Below, one piece after another: positions 52,357-59,594 of a stretch of DNA of 64,000 nt. Source of the stretch: Pontibaca salina (GTDB lineage Bacteria > Pseudomonadota > Alphaproteobacteria > Rhodobacterales > Rhodobacteraceae); the NCBI RefSeq assembly GCF_016307205.1, contig NZ_JAEIJD010000012.1, positions 1 to 64,000 of the forward strand, read 5' to 3'. Within the stretch, counting starts at the first letter, position 1; each line of letters starts with the position of its first letter. Position numbers and translations under genes: made by a program. The notes under the pieces were generated by a model. It was not told where the DNA came from. It searched no databases and saw only the letters and a list, made by a program, of their open reading frames with translations.

Positions 52357-54131
52357 TGCATCCTCGCTTTTGCTTGTGGTTGCGCCGCAATCCGCGCGCC
52401 CTGGGCCACGGCCAGAACCGTTGCCGCTGCCGCATCGATGCGGCCGGTCGATCGCGCCTTGGCGATTTTGATGTTGTTGGCGGGGTCGCGCAGGCAAACC
52501 GTGTCCGCGAATGCCGAGCGCAGCAGCAGCGACGGTTTCGCCTTGATCAGCCCGTCGAACGCGGCGCGGCGGAACCGCTCCGCATCCTCGCCGCCATCAC
52601 GGAACCCTTGACCGCGCCAGACCAGCGGTGCGCGGATGCCCGCCCGGCTGAGTGCCTCGCCCAGTTCGGCTTGTTTGTAGCGGTCCATCGTGAGTGCGGC
52701 GACGGTTTGGCCCTCGACATGGCGCATGACCTCGACCAGCCACGGCGCGACCGGAACCGTGCGATCGCCCAGAACCGTCAATTCGCCCCGGTCGTGCATC
52801 TGGACATAGCGACCCGCTACACCGTCAGCCTGCCCGCGATCCAGAAGGCTGGGCATGCTTGGGAAAGTGCCAAGGCACTCAAGCCGCCCGGTTGCGGGCC
52901 AGTAGAACGATGCCGCCGTCATCGATGCCGAGCCGCCAAGGTCGATACCGATCACGACACCGCCTTCGCGCGGCGGCAAGGCGTCCGTCTCGCATTCCAG
53001 CCATTCGTCCAGGGTGATCAGCATGTCGCGGGAATCGCCCGAAACGCGCTCATTGCGGTTGTAGAGCCGAAAGCTTGTCAGGCTTGAGCCGCCCCGTGAA
53101 ATTGCGCGCTTTGCCTGGGCTTCCAGCCAGTCCATAGAAGCGCCGATGCCGTGCGGCGCGCCGGGGTTGGCGATCAGCAGGCTTTCGTGATCATCGGCAG
53201 GCAGGCCGGGGGCGGGGCGATGCTCCTGAACGTAGGAACCGGGGGCCGGGTCATCGATCCACCGAGAAAACGGGTGTGTGTCGTCGCTGGCGCTGGTGCT
53301 GATCAGGAAGGCCCGGCCATCCCGCTTGCCCAGACCGGACAACAGCGCATGCTCCAATTCGTCGCCGCGATCCAGCGCCCAGTGACCGCGTTCATCCAGG
53401 ATCGCCATCGTGGGCGCGCCGCCCAGGGCCGACTTTCCGTCAGCCGCGATCACGCGCAGAATATGCCCGCCGCCATCGCCCTCGAACTCGATTTCGAGAC
53501 GGGGCGCGCGGCGATAAATCAGGTGCCGTTGAAGTTCCAACGGAAGGGTGGCCGCGAAACCGGCGACAAAATCCCAGATGATGCGGCCCTGATCGCGTGT
53601 CCGGGCGGCTGCAATGATCTCGCGCCGAGGCTGTCGATCCCAGATGCCGATTAGACCGCCGAGCGCCAGACCGGCAGTGATCGCGGACTTGCCGTTGCCG
53701 CGTCCGATGCTGAGAATGGCGGCGGCTGTGTCGTCTGCCAGCGCGCCTTCGATGAACTGGCGCTGAAAGGGCGCAAGCGAAACCGGTTTTCCGGCGTTCG
53801 GACCCTCTGGAATTTTCAGACTATGCATGAATTGCATGGCTCGCTCGGATGGGGTCGCGTTTTCCGATTCCGCCGCGTGATCGAAAATTGACAACTCTCC
53901 TCCCCGGTCCCGCGCGTGTGTGAAAGTCGCGGCATTGGGACCATTTTCAAAGAGATCGGTCTGATGATGCGATTGAATGGCGGGTTCGACAGGCACTTCG
54001 ATCGATGGAATGACAGTGACAGGTGCTGGCGCGGTGTCGCTCTCGGCTTTTGCGTCGACAGGCTTGGCCGCAGCAGGCAGGCGCGATCCGTCTGCCCGTC
54101 TCCACTCTCTTGGCTTCATTACCTTCGTCAT
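52347..54131 (-). CDS. terminase large subunit
   Basis: The 594-residue protein has a long polar N-terminal region (1-~115), then 'PLAPFQRQFIEGALADDTAAAILSIGRGNGKSAITAGLALGGLIG' with the ATPase Walker A-like GRGNGKS, Walker B 'APTMAILDERGHWALD', a coupling motif 'FLISTSASDD', and a nuclease domain starting 'VVIGIDLGGSASMTAASFYW' with 'VAALTMDRYKQAELGEAL' and 'IDAAAATVLAVAQGARI'. It packages and cuts DNA at the portal. ATG 54131 follows AGAGAGG; in-frame sequence up to 54575 is low-quality and excluded. A recognisable small terminase subunit is absent. Confidence 0.9.
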   Translation of the reverse strand: MTKVMKPREWRRADGSRLPAAAKPVDAKAESDTAPAPVTVIPSIEVPVEPAIQSHHQTDLFENGPNAATFTHARDRGGELSIFDHAAESENATPSERAMQFMHSLKIPEGPNAGKPVSLAPFQRQFIEGALADDTAAAILSIGRGNGKSAITAGLALGGLIGIWDRQPRREIIAAARTRDQGRIIWDFVAGFAATLPLELQRHLIYRRAPRLEIEFEGDGGGHILRVIAADGKSALGGAPTMAILDERGHWALDRGDELEHALLSGLGKRDGRAFLISTSASDDTHPFSRWIDDPAPGSYVQEHRPAPGLPADDHESLLIANPGAPHGIGASMDWLEAQAKRAISRGGSSLTSFRLYNRNERVSGDSRDMLITLDEWLECETDALPPREGGVVIGIDLGGSASMTAASFYWPATGRLECLGTFPSMPSLLDRGQADGVAGRYVQMHDRGELTVLGDRTVPVAPWLVEVMRHVEGQTVAALTMDRYKQAELGEALSRAGIRAPLVWRGQGFRDGGEDAERFRRAAFDGLIKAKPSLLLRSAFADTVCLRDPANNIKIAKARSTGRIDAAAATVLAVAQGARIAAQPQAKARMQWF

Positions 54132-54499
54132 CGTCTTGCCTCTCTCTCTTCTCTCAACCGTTGCTCTTTGCCTCCCCTGCTCAATGGTGAGGTTCGGAGC
54201 GAAGGGCATAGGACGACTGCCCACGCATCGCTGCGCGGCAGTCCCTATGCCCTCTGCGTGTAGTTCCTGCTCAACGGAGCCGGTCCATCGCTTTGGGCCC
54301 AACTGGTCGTGCGTTCCCGCCAGTCGGTTGGGTGCTGCTTGCGACACATGAACGCTGTGCCGGGGATCGGGCCTCACCCTCTCGGACTGCCCCTTGCCTT
54401 TGATCCCGCCCATGGTAGGCTGTTCCCCAGTGGTGCCACCGTCGCTAACCCGAACCGCCACTGTGGCCCTGCGTTGGTGGCGCGCAGGGTCGCCCTTAT
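54132..54499 (-). other. 368-base gap upstream of the terminase gene with a 49-base palindrome
   Basis: No convincing gene was seen. At 54204-54252 there is an imperfect palindrome: GGGCATAGG and CCTATGCCC outermost, GACTGCC and GGCAGT inside, CGCA/TGCG next to a four-base tip TCGC. A smaller hairpin, CCCTGCG / CGCAGGG, lies near 54470-54490. Candidate roles are a packaging (cos/pac) site, a small structured RNA or an RNA processing site in the late transcript. Confidence 0.4.
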
Positions 54500-54730
54500 T
54501 CACCTCTCGATTAGTTCCATTGTCCGGTCGGGTGCGGTGCCCAGTTCGGACACCAGCCGCCGCATGATCTGCCATTGCTTGTCACTGGGTCGCCACGCAG
54601 GCCGCTTGCCATGCTTGGCGATCGACCGGACAAAGCCATTGAGCCATTCATCTGATCCGTCTGCCATCACGCGGCGCACCACGAGGGGCCAGCGGTGGGT
54701 CAGGATCTCGTCCAGTTCATGTTCGGTCAT
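54500..54730 (-). CDS. small element protein between connector and terminase, unknown
   Basis: The 76-residue protein (MTEHELDEILTHRWPLVVRRVMADGSDEWLNGFVRSIAKHGKRPAWRPSDKQWQIMRRLVSELG...) has no recognised domain. It is mixed-charge and helical. Its start overlaps the connector gene's stop by four bases, so it belongs to the structural transcript. It occupies the small-terminase position, but I cannot support that name from the sequence. Confidence 0.6.
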   Translation of the reverse strand: MTEHELDEILTHRWPLVVRRVMADGSDEWLNGFVRSIAKHGKRPAWRPSDKQWQIMRRLVSELGTAPDRTMELIER

Positions 54731-55272
54731 AGCTGCACCCCTCGATACTTGGCCGCCACACGCGCCATGTGCGGCGAACTGGTGAGGCTCTTGGCATCCA
54801 TGGGGGACCGCCCGTCATAGTGCAGCGCGGCCTGATCCATGATCGCCTGTGCAACGTCCTGTGGAACGTCATCCGCAGTCGCGCCAAACCCGGCGGTATA
54901 CTCGATCGAGATTTCGCGCGGGTTGTCGGGATAGTGTAAGTCAAGCCAGTGCAGGTAGGGGCGGCTGCCAACGATCAGTTGAAAGAAAGGGTGCGATCTG
55001 CCGTCGATTGTGACGCTCGGTATGTTGCCCCGGCTGACGGGTCCGATCGGCAGTCGCAGGCCGGGCGTGGCTATGCTTGTGTCCAAGACGGTCACGTTGA
55101 TCGTCTGGTTCAAAACGGCGATCTGTGCAGCTTGCTCGACGTCCTCTGTCGCGGCGCGAACCATGCGCTCGATCTCGGCGTCGCTCTCGTATTCCCGGAT
55201 ATGGCCTTTTGCGTGGGAAAGATCGACGGCCAGTCCCGAAGATAGGTTCGTGCGGCTCGCAAACATTGTCAT
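54727..55272 (-). CDS. head-tail connector (gp6 / phiE125 gp8-like)
   Basis: The 181-residue protein reads 'LSHAKGHIREYESDAEIERMVRAATEDVEQAAQIAVLNQTINVTVL', then 'VTIDGRSHPFFQLIVGSRPYLHWLDLHYPDNPREISIEYTAGFGATADDVPQDVAQAIMDQAALHYDGRS', the helical-bundle-plus-beta pattern of gp6-like connectors. It stacks under the portal. Here it is the second gene of the transcript, upstream of the terminase, whereas it usually follows the capsid gene. Confidence 0.85.
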   Translation of the reverse strand: MTMFASRTNLSSGLAVDLSHAKGHIREYESDAEIERMVRAATEDVEQAAQIAVLNQTINVTVLDTSIATPGLRLPIGPVSRGNIPSVTIDGRSHPFFQLIVGSRPYLHWLDLHYPDNPREISIEYTAGFGATADDVPQDVAQAIMDQAALHYDGRSPMDAKSLTSSPHMARVAAKYRGVQL

Positions 55273-55742
55273 GCTGCAATCTCCACTTCACTGATGTGCT
55301 GATAAAATCTGGCCTGGTCTTGTGTGCTCATGGCCTCGTATGCGGCCAAAGCGTATGCCTTGAGTTCGGACCGGTTGGCCCATTCGGCCCAAAGCCGCGC
55401 ATCGACCATGCCGCCAAGGAAAGAGGGCGGCGGATCACCAGCGGAACCGATCACGGCCGCCGCTGTCATTTCCGCGTGTTCGTATTCGAGTGAATAGAGG
55501 GCCGCGAAGGCCAAGGCCGCGCGTTCGAGTTCGGTCAGGCGAACCGCTGCCAGCGCGCTGAACTCATACCAAGCATCTTCTGTGCCGAGCGTCAGGCAGA
55601 AGCCAAGCACCCGCGACATGCGCTTGTGGTTGGTCTTCATAAGCTGACTGAGGCTCTTGCCGCGCTTAACAGGAACAAGCGCAGAACAGTTTGTGTCAGA
55701 TTTGTGCCACTCGGCCTTGCTCGTTCCCGTCTCGTTCTGCAT
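55269..55742 (-). CDS. first gene of the structural operon, unknown function
   Basis: The C-terminal 115 residues form a coherent helical domain ('MSRVLGFCLTLGTEDAWYEFSALAAVRLTELERAALAFAALYSLEYEHAEMTAAAVIGSAGDPPPSFLGGMVDARLWAEWANRSELKAYALAAYEAMSTQDQARFYQHISEVEIAA'). I recall similar proteins in roseobacter phage-like elements, but without function. The start is uncertain: 55742, 55640 and 55619 are in-frame ATGs and none has a clear ribosome site. The stop overlaps the connector start by four bases. Confidence 0.6.
   Translation of the reverse strand: MQNETGTSKAEWHKSDTNCSALVPVKRGKSLSQLMKTNHKRMSRVLGFCLTLGTEDAWYEFSALAAVRLTELERAALAFAALYSLEYEHAEMTAAAVIGSAGDPPPSFLGGMVDARLWAEWANRSELKAYALAAYEAMSTQDQARFYQHISEVEIAA
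55691..55709 (+). other. putative integrase arm-type site (right)
   Basis: TTGTGTCA at 55691-55698 and TTGTGCCA at 55702-55709 match the pair at the left end (45874-45892) at 17 of 19 positions in direct orientation, 103 bases inside the right att repeat. Confidence 0.45.
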
Positions 55743-55780
55743 GTCACTGCAGGAACCTGCATGGCAAGCCGCTTTGTATG

Positions 55781-55809
55781 TTGCGCTTTTCTTGGGGTTT
55801 CCGTTAGTG
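55781..55809 (+). promoter_or_regulatory. element-borne promoter-like sequence facing serC
   Basis: TTGCGC (55781-55786), a 17-base spacer and TTAGTG (55804-55809) lie 3 bases before the right att repeat, almost the same offset as the host TTGTGA-17-TATCAA promoter has to the left repeat (2 bases). It would restore transcription of serC from within the element. The -10 is a poor match; it is assigned by eye. Confidence 0.35.
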
Positions 55810-55812
55810 TCG

Positions 55813-55840
55813 ACGTGGGACACCCTTCCCCAACGAGGGG
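55813..55840 (+). repeat. right attachment repeat (attR) within the serC 5' leader
   Basis: This is the second copy of the 28-base repeat, differing from attL only at position 14 (T here). It lies 25-52 bases upstream of the serC start codon and so is part of the serC mRNA leader if transcription starts at its edge. Confidence 0.85.
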
Positions 55841-55864
55841 CGCTTATCTGGAAGGATAGCAGCA
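55813..55864 (+). promoter_or_regulatory. serC leader RNA, likely serC-motif type
   Basis: The leader can fold as CCCC-AACGA-GGGG. Alternatively CCTTCC (within 55824-55830) can pair with GGAAGG, which is the ribosome-binding site of serC (55850-55856). A small TATC/GATA pairing around the ribosome site is a third option. Weinberg and colleagues described a conserved 'serC' RNA motif upstream of serC in Alphaproteobacteria; the position and structure here agree, but I could not run a covariance search. Confidence 0.55.
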
Positions 55865-57019
55865 ATGACTATTGCACAACCGGCGACGCGGCCGGCCAAT
55901 CCGCGTTTTTCTTCTGGCCCTTGTGCCAAATATCCCGCCTTTGATTTGAATAAACTGGCCGACGCGCCATTGGGCCGCTCGCACCGTGCCGCCATCGGCA
56001 AGGACAGGTTGCGTTCGGCGATCGAGGAAACCCGATCCATTCTCGGGATTCCGGACGATTACCGGGTTGGCATCGTGCCGGCCTCGGATACCGGGGCGTT
56101 CGAGATGGCGATGTGGAACCTTCTGGGCGAGCGCAAGGTCGAGATGCTGGCCTGGGAAAGCTTCGGCGCGGGCTGGGTCACGGATGTCGTCAAGCAATTG
56201 AAGCTCGACGCCAAGGTCACGACCGCCGATTATGGGCGAATTGTCGATCTGGCCGGGGTCGATTGGGACCGTGACGTTTGTTTCACGTGGAACGGCACGA
56301 CCTCGGGTGTTCGGGTCCCCGATGGTGACGTGATCCCGGCGGCTCGGGCCGGGCTGACCCTGTGCGACGCGACCAGCGCCGCCTTCGCGATGGAACTGCC
56401 GTGGGACAAGCTCGATGTGACCACGTTCAGCTGGCAGAAGGTGCTGGGCGGCGAAGCGGCGCATGGAATGCTGATCCTGTCACCGCGCGCGGTCGAGCGC
56501 TTGGAAAGCTATACGCCCCCTTGGCCGCTGCCCAAGATCTTTCGTTTGACCAAGGAGGGTAAGCTGATCGAAGGTGTCTTCGAGGGCATGACAATCAACA
56601 CGCCGTCGATGTTATGCGTCGAGGATTACCTGCAGGCGCTTGCTTGGGCGCGTTCGGTCGGCGGGCAGGCGGGGCTGGTCGCGCGGACCAATGCCAGTGC
56701 GCGCGCGATCTGGGACTTTTGCGAGACCCGCGACTGGATCGCCAATCTGGCCGAAGATGTCGCGACCCGCTCGACCACCAGTGTTTGCCTGAAATTCACC
56801 GACAACCGGATCAAGGACGATGCGGGTTTTGCCAAAGCGGTGGCGAAGCGACTCGAGTCTGAGGGCGTAGGGCTGGATATGGGCGCCTATCGCGACGCCC
56901 CGCCGGGCTTGCGGATCTGGTGCGGCAGCACGGTGGAAACCTCGGATGTTCAGGCGCTGTTGCCCTGGATCGAATGGGCGTTCGAGCAAGAGATCGCGGC
57001 GCAATCGATCTCCGCCTGA
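55865..57019 (+). CDS. serC: phosphoserine aminotransferase
   Basis: The 384-residue class V aminotransferase starts '[26 protein letters not shown]'. It has '[50 protein letters not shown]' and the PLP-lysine region '[47 protein letters not shown]' (Lys in WQKVLG). It converts 3-phosphohydroxypyruvate to phosphoserine. GGAAGGA lies 8 bases upstream. serA follows 72 bases downstream, giving a serC-serA operon; serB lies beyond the element. Confidence 0.96.
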   Translation: MTIAQPATRPANPRFSSGPCAKYPAFDLNKLADAPLGRSHRAAIGKDRLRSAIEETRSILGIPDDYRVGIVPASDTGAFEMAMWNLLGERKVEMLAWESFGAGWVTDVVKQLKLDAKVTTADYGRIVDLAGVDWDRDVCFTWNGTTSGVRVPDGDVIPAARAGLTLCDATSAAFAMELPWDKLDVTTFSWQKVLGGEAAHGMLILSPRAVERLESYTPPWPLPKIFRLTKEGKLIEGVFEGMTINTPSMLCVEDYLQALAWARSVGGQAGLVARTNASARAIWDFCETRDWIANLAEDVATRSTTSVCLKFTDNRIKDDAGFAKAVAKRLESEGVGLDMGAYRDAPPGLRIWCGSTVETSDVQALLPWIEWAFEQEIAAQSISA

Positions 57020-57091
57020 GGCGCTGGCGTCAGCCGAAACCATTGGGCGGGGTCGATCCCGCCATTTCCCGCCATTCAAAGGACCACATAT

Positions 57092-58687
57092 ATGGCTCCC
57101 AAAGTTATCATTTCCGATAAGCTGTCGGAGGCCGCTGTCCAGATCTTCCGCGATCACGGCATCGACGTCGATTTCCAGCCCGACCTTGGTAAGGACAAGG
57201 AAAAACTGGCCCAAGTGATCGGCGACTATGACGGCCTTGCCATCCGCAGCGCCACCAAGGTGACCGAAAAGATCCTGCGCAACGCCACCCGGCTCAAGGT
57301 GATCGGTCGCGCGGGAATCGGCACCGACAACATCGACAAGGAAGCGGCCAGCAAACGCGGCGTGATCGTGATGAACACGCCCTTTGGCAACATGAACACC
57401 ACCGCCGAGCACGCCATCGCGCTGATGTTTGCCGTTGCGCGTCAAATCCCCGAGGCCAGCGCTTCGACCCATGCGGGCAAATGGGAAAAATCGCGCTTCA
57501 TGGGCGTGGAACTGACCGGCAAAACGCTGGGCGTGATCGGTGCGGGGAATATTGGCGGCATCGTTTGTGACCGCGCGCTGGGGCTGAAGATGAAGGTGAT
57601 CGCCTATGACCCGTTCCTTGCAAAGGACAAGGCCAACCGGATCGGGGTCGAGAAGGTCGAACTGGACGCGTTGCTGGAACGGTCCGATTTCATCACCCTG
57701 CATGTGCCGCTGACCGACCAGACCCGCAACATCCTGTCCGCTGAAAACCTCGCACGGACGAAACGGGGTGTGCGCATCATCAACTGCGCCCGTGGCGGTC
57801 TGGTGGATGAGGAAGCGCTGGCCGAATTGCTGAAATCCGGCCATATCGCCGGCGCGGGATTCGACGTGTTCGCCGAGGAACCGGCAGTTGAAAACCCGTT
57901 GTTCGGCTTGCCCAATGTGGTCTGCACTCCGCATCTGGGCGCCGCTACATCCGAAGCACAGGAAAACGTTGCACTGCAGGTGGCTGAGCAGATGTCGGAT
58001 TACCTGTTGACCGGGGCAGTGACCAACGCGCTGAACATGCCGTCGCTGACCGCTGAGGAGGCCGAGGTGATCCGGCCTTGGGTCAAATTGGCCGGGCATC
58101 TGGGCGCGTTCATCGGCCAGATGACGGATGAACCGATCAAGGCGATCAATATCCTGTATGACGGCACCGTGTCCGAAATGAATGAAGGTGCGCTAAACTG
58201 TGCGGCAATTGCCGGCATCATGAAACGGGTCAACCCCGAGGTGAACCTTGTTTCTGCGCCGTTTTTTGCCAAGGAGCGCGGCATTCGCATCAGCACCACC
58301 ACACAGGATAAATCCGGTGCGTTTGACGGCTATATCAAGCTGCGGGTCGTGACGGACAAGCGCGAACGTTCGATTGCCGGAACCGTGTTCAGCGATGGCA
58401 AGCCGCGCTTTATCCAGATCAAGGGTATCAACATCGACGCCGAGATCGGCGAGCATATGCTTTACACCACGAATGAGGACACGCCGGGCATCATTGGCAC
58501 GTTGGGCAATACGATGGGCAAAAACGGCGTCAACATCGCCAACTTCACCCTTGGCCGCGCCGACCGGGGCGGCGAGGCGATTGCGCTGCTTTACGTCGAT
58601 GAGCCGGTGCCCGAGCCGGTGCTGCAAAAACTGGAGGCAACCGGCATGTTTCGGCAGGTCAAACCACTGCAATTCGACATTGCCTGA
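57092..58687 (+). CDS. serA: D-3-phosphoglycerate dehydrogenase
   Basis: The 531-residue protein is the long form with a C-terminal regulatory region. It has 'LKVIGRAGIGTDNIDKEAASKRGVIVMNTPFGNMNTTAEHAIALMFAVAR', the NAD-binding 'KTLGVIGAGNIGGIVCDRAL', 'FITLHVPLTDQTRNILS', 'VVCTPHLGAATSEAQENVA' (catalytic His), then the intervening ASB domain and an ACT domain ('TPGIIGTLGNTMGKNGVNIANFTLGR'). It is the first and probably feedback-controlled step of serine synthesis. Confidence 0.97.
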   Translation: MAPKVIISDKLSEAAVQIFRDHGIDVDFQPDLGKDKEKLAQVIGDYDGLAIRSATKVTEKILRNATRLKVIGRAGIGTDNIDKEAASKRGVIVMNTPFGNMNTTAEHAIALMFAVARQIPEASASTHAGKWEKSRFMGVELTGKTLGVIGAGNIGGIVCDRALGLKMKVIAYDPFLAKDKANRIGVEKVELDALLERSDFITLHVPLTDQTRNILSAENLARTKRGVRIINCARGGLVDEEALAELLKSGHIAGAGFDVFAEEPAVENPLFGLPNVVCTPHLGAATSEAQENVALQVAEQMSDYLLTGAVTNALNMPSLTAEEAEVIRPWVKLAGHLGAFIGQMTDEPIKAINILYDGTVSEMNEGALNCAAIAGIMKRVNPEVNLVSAPFFAKERGIRISTTTQDKSGAFDGYIKLRVVTDKRERSIAGTVFSDGKPRFIQIKGINIDAEIGEHMLYTTNEDTPGIIGTLGNTMGKNGVNIANFTLGRADRGGEAIALLYVDEPVPEPVLQKLEATGMFRQVKPLQFDIA

Positions 58688-58744
58688 CGAATATCGCACT
58701 GTCCTAATCCAGAACGGTGATTGGTACTTTTGAGGAGGAAACCG

Positions 58745-59476
58745 ATGTCCGGTGCTCCGATCTATGTCATTGGCGATATTCATGGTCACGCTGACAAGCT
58801 TGACCATGCGCTTGACCTGATCGCGCGCGATGGCGGGGCAGAGGCCGAAATTGTCTTTCTGGGCGATCTGGTGGATCGCGGCCCCGATAGTTGCGGCGTG
58901 ATCGACCGGCTGGTGCAGGGGCAGGCCGAAGGCCGTGACTGGCATGTGCTGCGGGGGAACCACGATGATTTGTTCGCGCGCTACCTGAGAAACGGTGCCG
59001 TCCATGACGATAATGTCGCATCGGGGCTGGGCTGGCTGCACTCGCGGATTGGTGGACGCCCCACTTTGGCATCCTATGGTGTCGAATATGCAGGCGGTGG
59101 CTCGGCGGCGGAGCTGCTTCCAGTTGCGCGTGCAGCGGTGCCATCAGCGCATCGGGCGTTTTTGGATGAGTTGCCGCTTTACCATCAGCGCGGCGCCCTG
59201 CTTTTTGTCCATGCCGGCATCCGCCCTGAGGTCCCGCTTGCCGAACAAAGCCGCGACGATCTGTTGTGGATCCGCGATCCGTTTCTGAATCACGTCGCCC
59301 CGCATTCGTGGCTGGTGGTGCACGGTCACACCGCGCTTGACGCGCCGCGCCATTACAGCAACCGGCTCAATATGGACGGCGGTGCAGGATATGGGCGCGC
59401 GCTGGTGCCTGCGGTGATCGAGGGTCGGGACGTTTGGGCGCTGACGGTTGCCGGGCGGATGGCTCTGAAGCCCTAG
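58745..59476 (+). CDS. calcineurin-like metallophosphatase (bacterial PP1/ApaH-like)
   Basis: The 243-residue protein has the metallophosphatase motifs 'IYVIGDIHGHADKLDHAL' (DxH), 'VFLGDLVDRGPDS' (GDxVDRG), 'HVLRGNHDDLFARYL' (GNHD), 'LFVHAGIRPEVPLAEQ' and 'LVVHGHTALDAP'. This is the serine/threonine phosphatase or symmetrical-diadenosine hydrolase group; the substrate cannot be told from sequence. ATG 58745 follows GAGGAGGA. It is 57 bases after serA and may be co-transcribed. Confidence 0.88.
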   Translation: MSGAPIYVIGDIHGHADKLDHALDLIARDGGAEAEIVFLGDLVDRGPDSCGVIDRLVQGQAEGRDWHVLRGNHDDLFARYLRNGAVHDDNVASGLGWLHSRIGGRPTLASYGVEYAGGGSAAELLPVARAAVPSAHRAFLDELPLYHQRGALLFVHAGIRPEVPLAEQSRDDLLWIRDPFLNHVAPHSWLVVHGHTALDAPRHYSNRLNMDGGAGYGRALVPAVIEGRDVWALTVAGRMALKP

Positions 59477-59526
59477 ACAATATGTCAGCGGGGCAGGTTT
59501 GCGCTTTGCAGTTTGCCCCCTTGCCA

Positions 59527-59554
59527 TTGCGGCGCGCTTCTGTGTGAATATCTT
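59527..59554 (+). promoter_or_regulatory. candidate promoter of the thiolase gene
   Basis: TTGCGG, a 16-base spacer and TATCTT lie 40 bases upstream of the thiolase ATG. It is assigned by eye and only a weak match. Confidence 0.3.
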
Positions 59555-59594
59555 ATGTATGCGCTTTCAGGGTGCAACACAGAGGAGATCCATC

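Larger units (their letters stand above)
45786..55840. mobile_element. integrated ~10-kb capsid-encoding element, candidate capsid-forming phage satellite
   Basis: The element is bounded by 28-bp direct repeats (27 of 28 identical) and carries, left to right: integrase, excisionase-like HTH, three small early genes (all minus), an RHH regulator (plus), then portal, prohead protease, HK97 capsid, HNH, head-closure, large terminase, a 76-residue protein, head-tail connector and a 157-residue protein (all minus). No tail, tape measure, baseplate, holin, lysin or recognisable replication gene is present. Repeat to repeat it is about 10.03 kb. This content fits capsid-forming phage-inducible islands that use helper tails. 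A deleted prophage is the alternative, but the intact, tightly packed ORFs and the complete att architecture argue for a selected unit. Confidence 0.8.

Noticed and set aside
54132-54575. N-terminal extension of the terminase, or a small-terminase gene, on the minus strand
   Set aside because: The frame is open but its composition does not look like a protein domain, it overlaps the 76-residue gene, and ATG 54131 has a ribosome site.
45786-55840. Gene transfer agent cluster
   Set aside because: It has an integrase and att repeats, lacks tail genes and has a different gene order from the RcGTA-type cluster.
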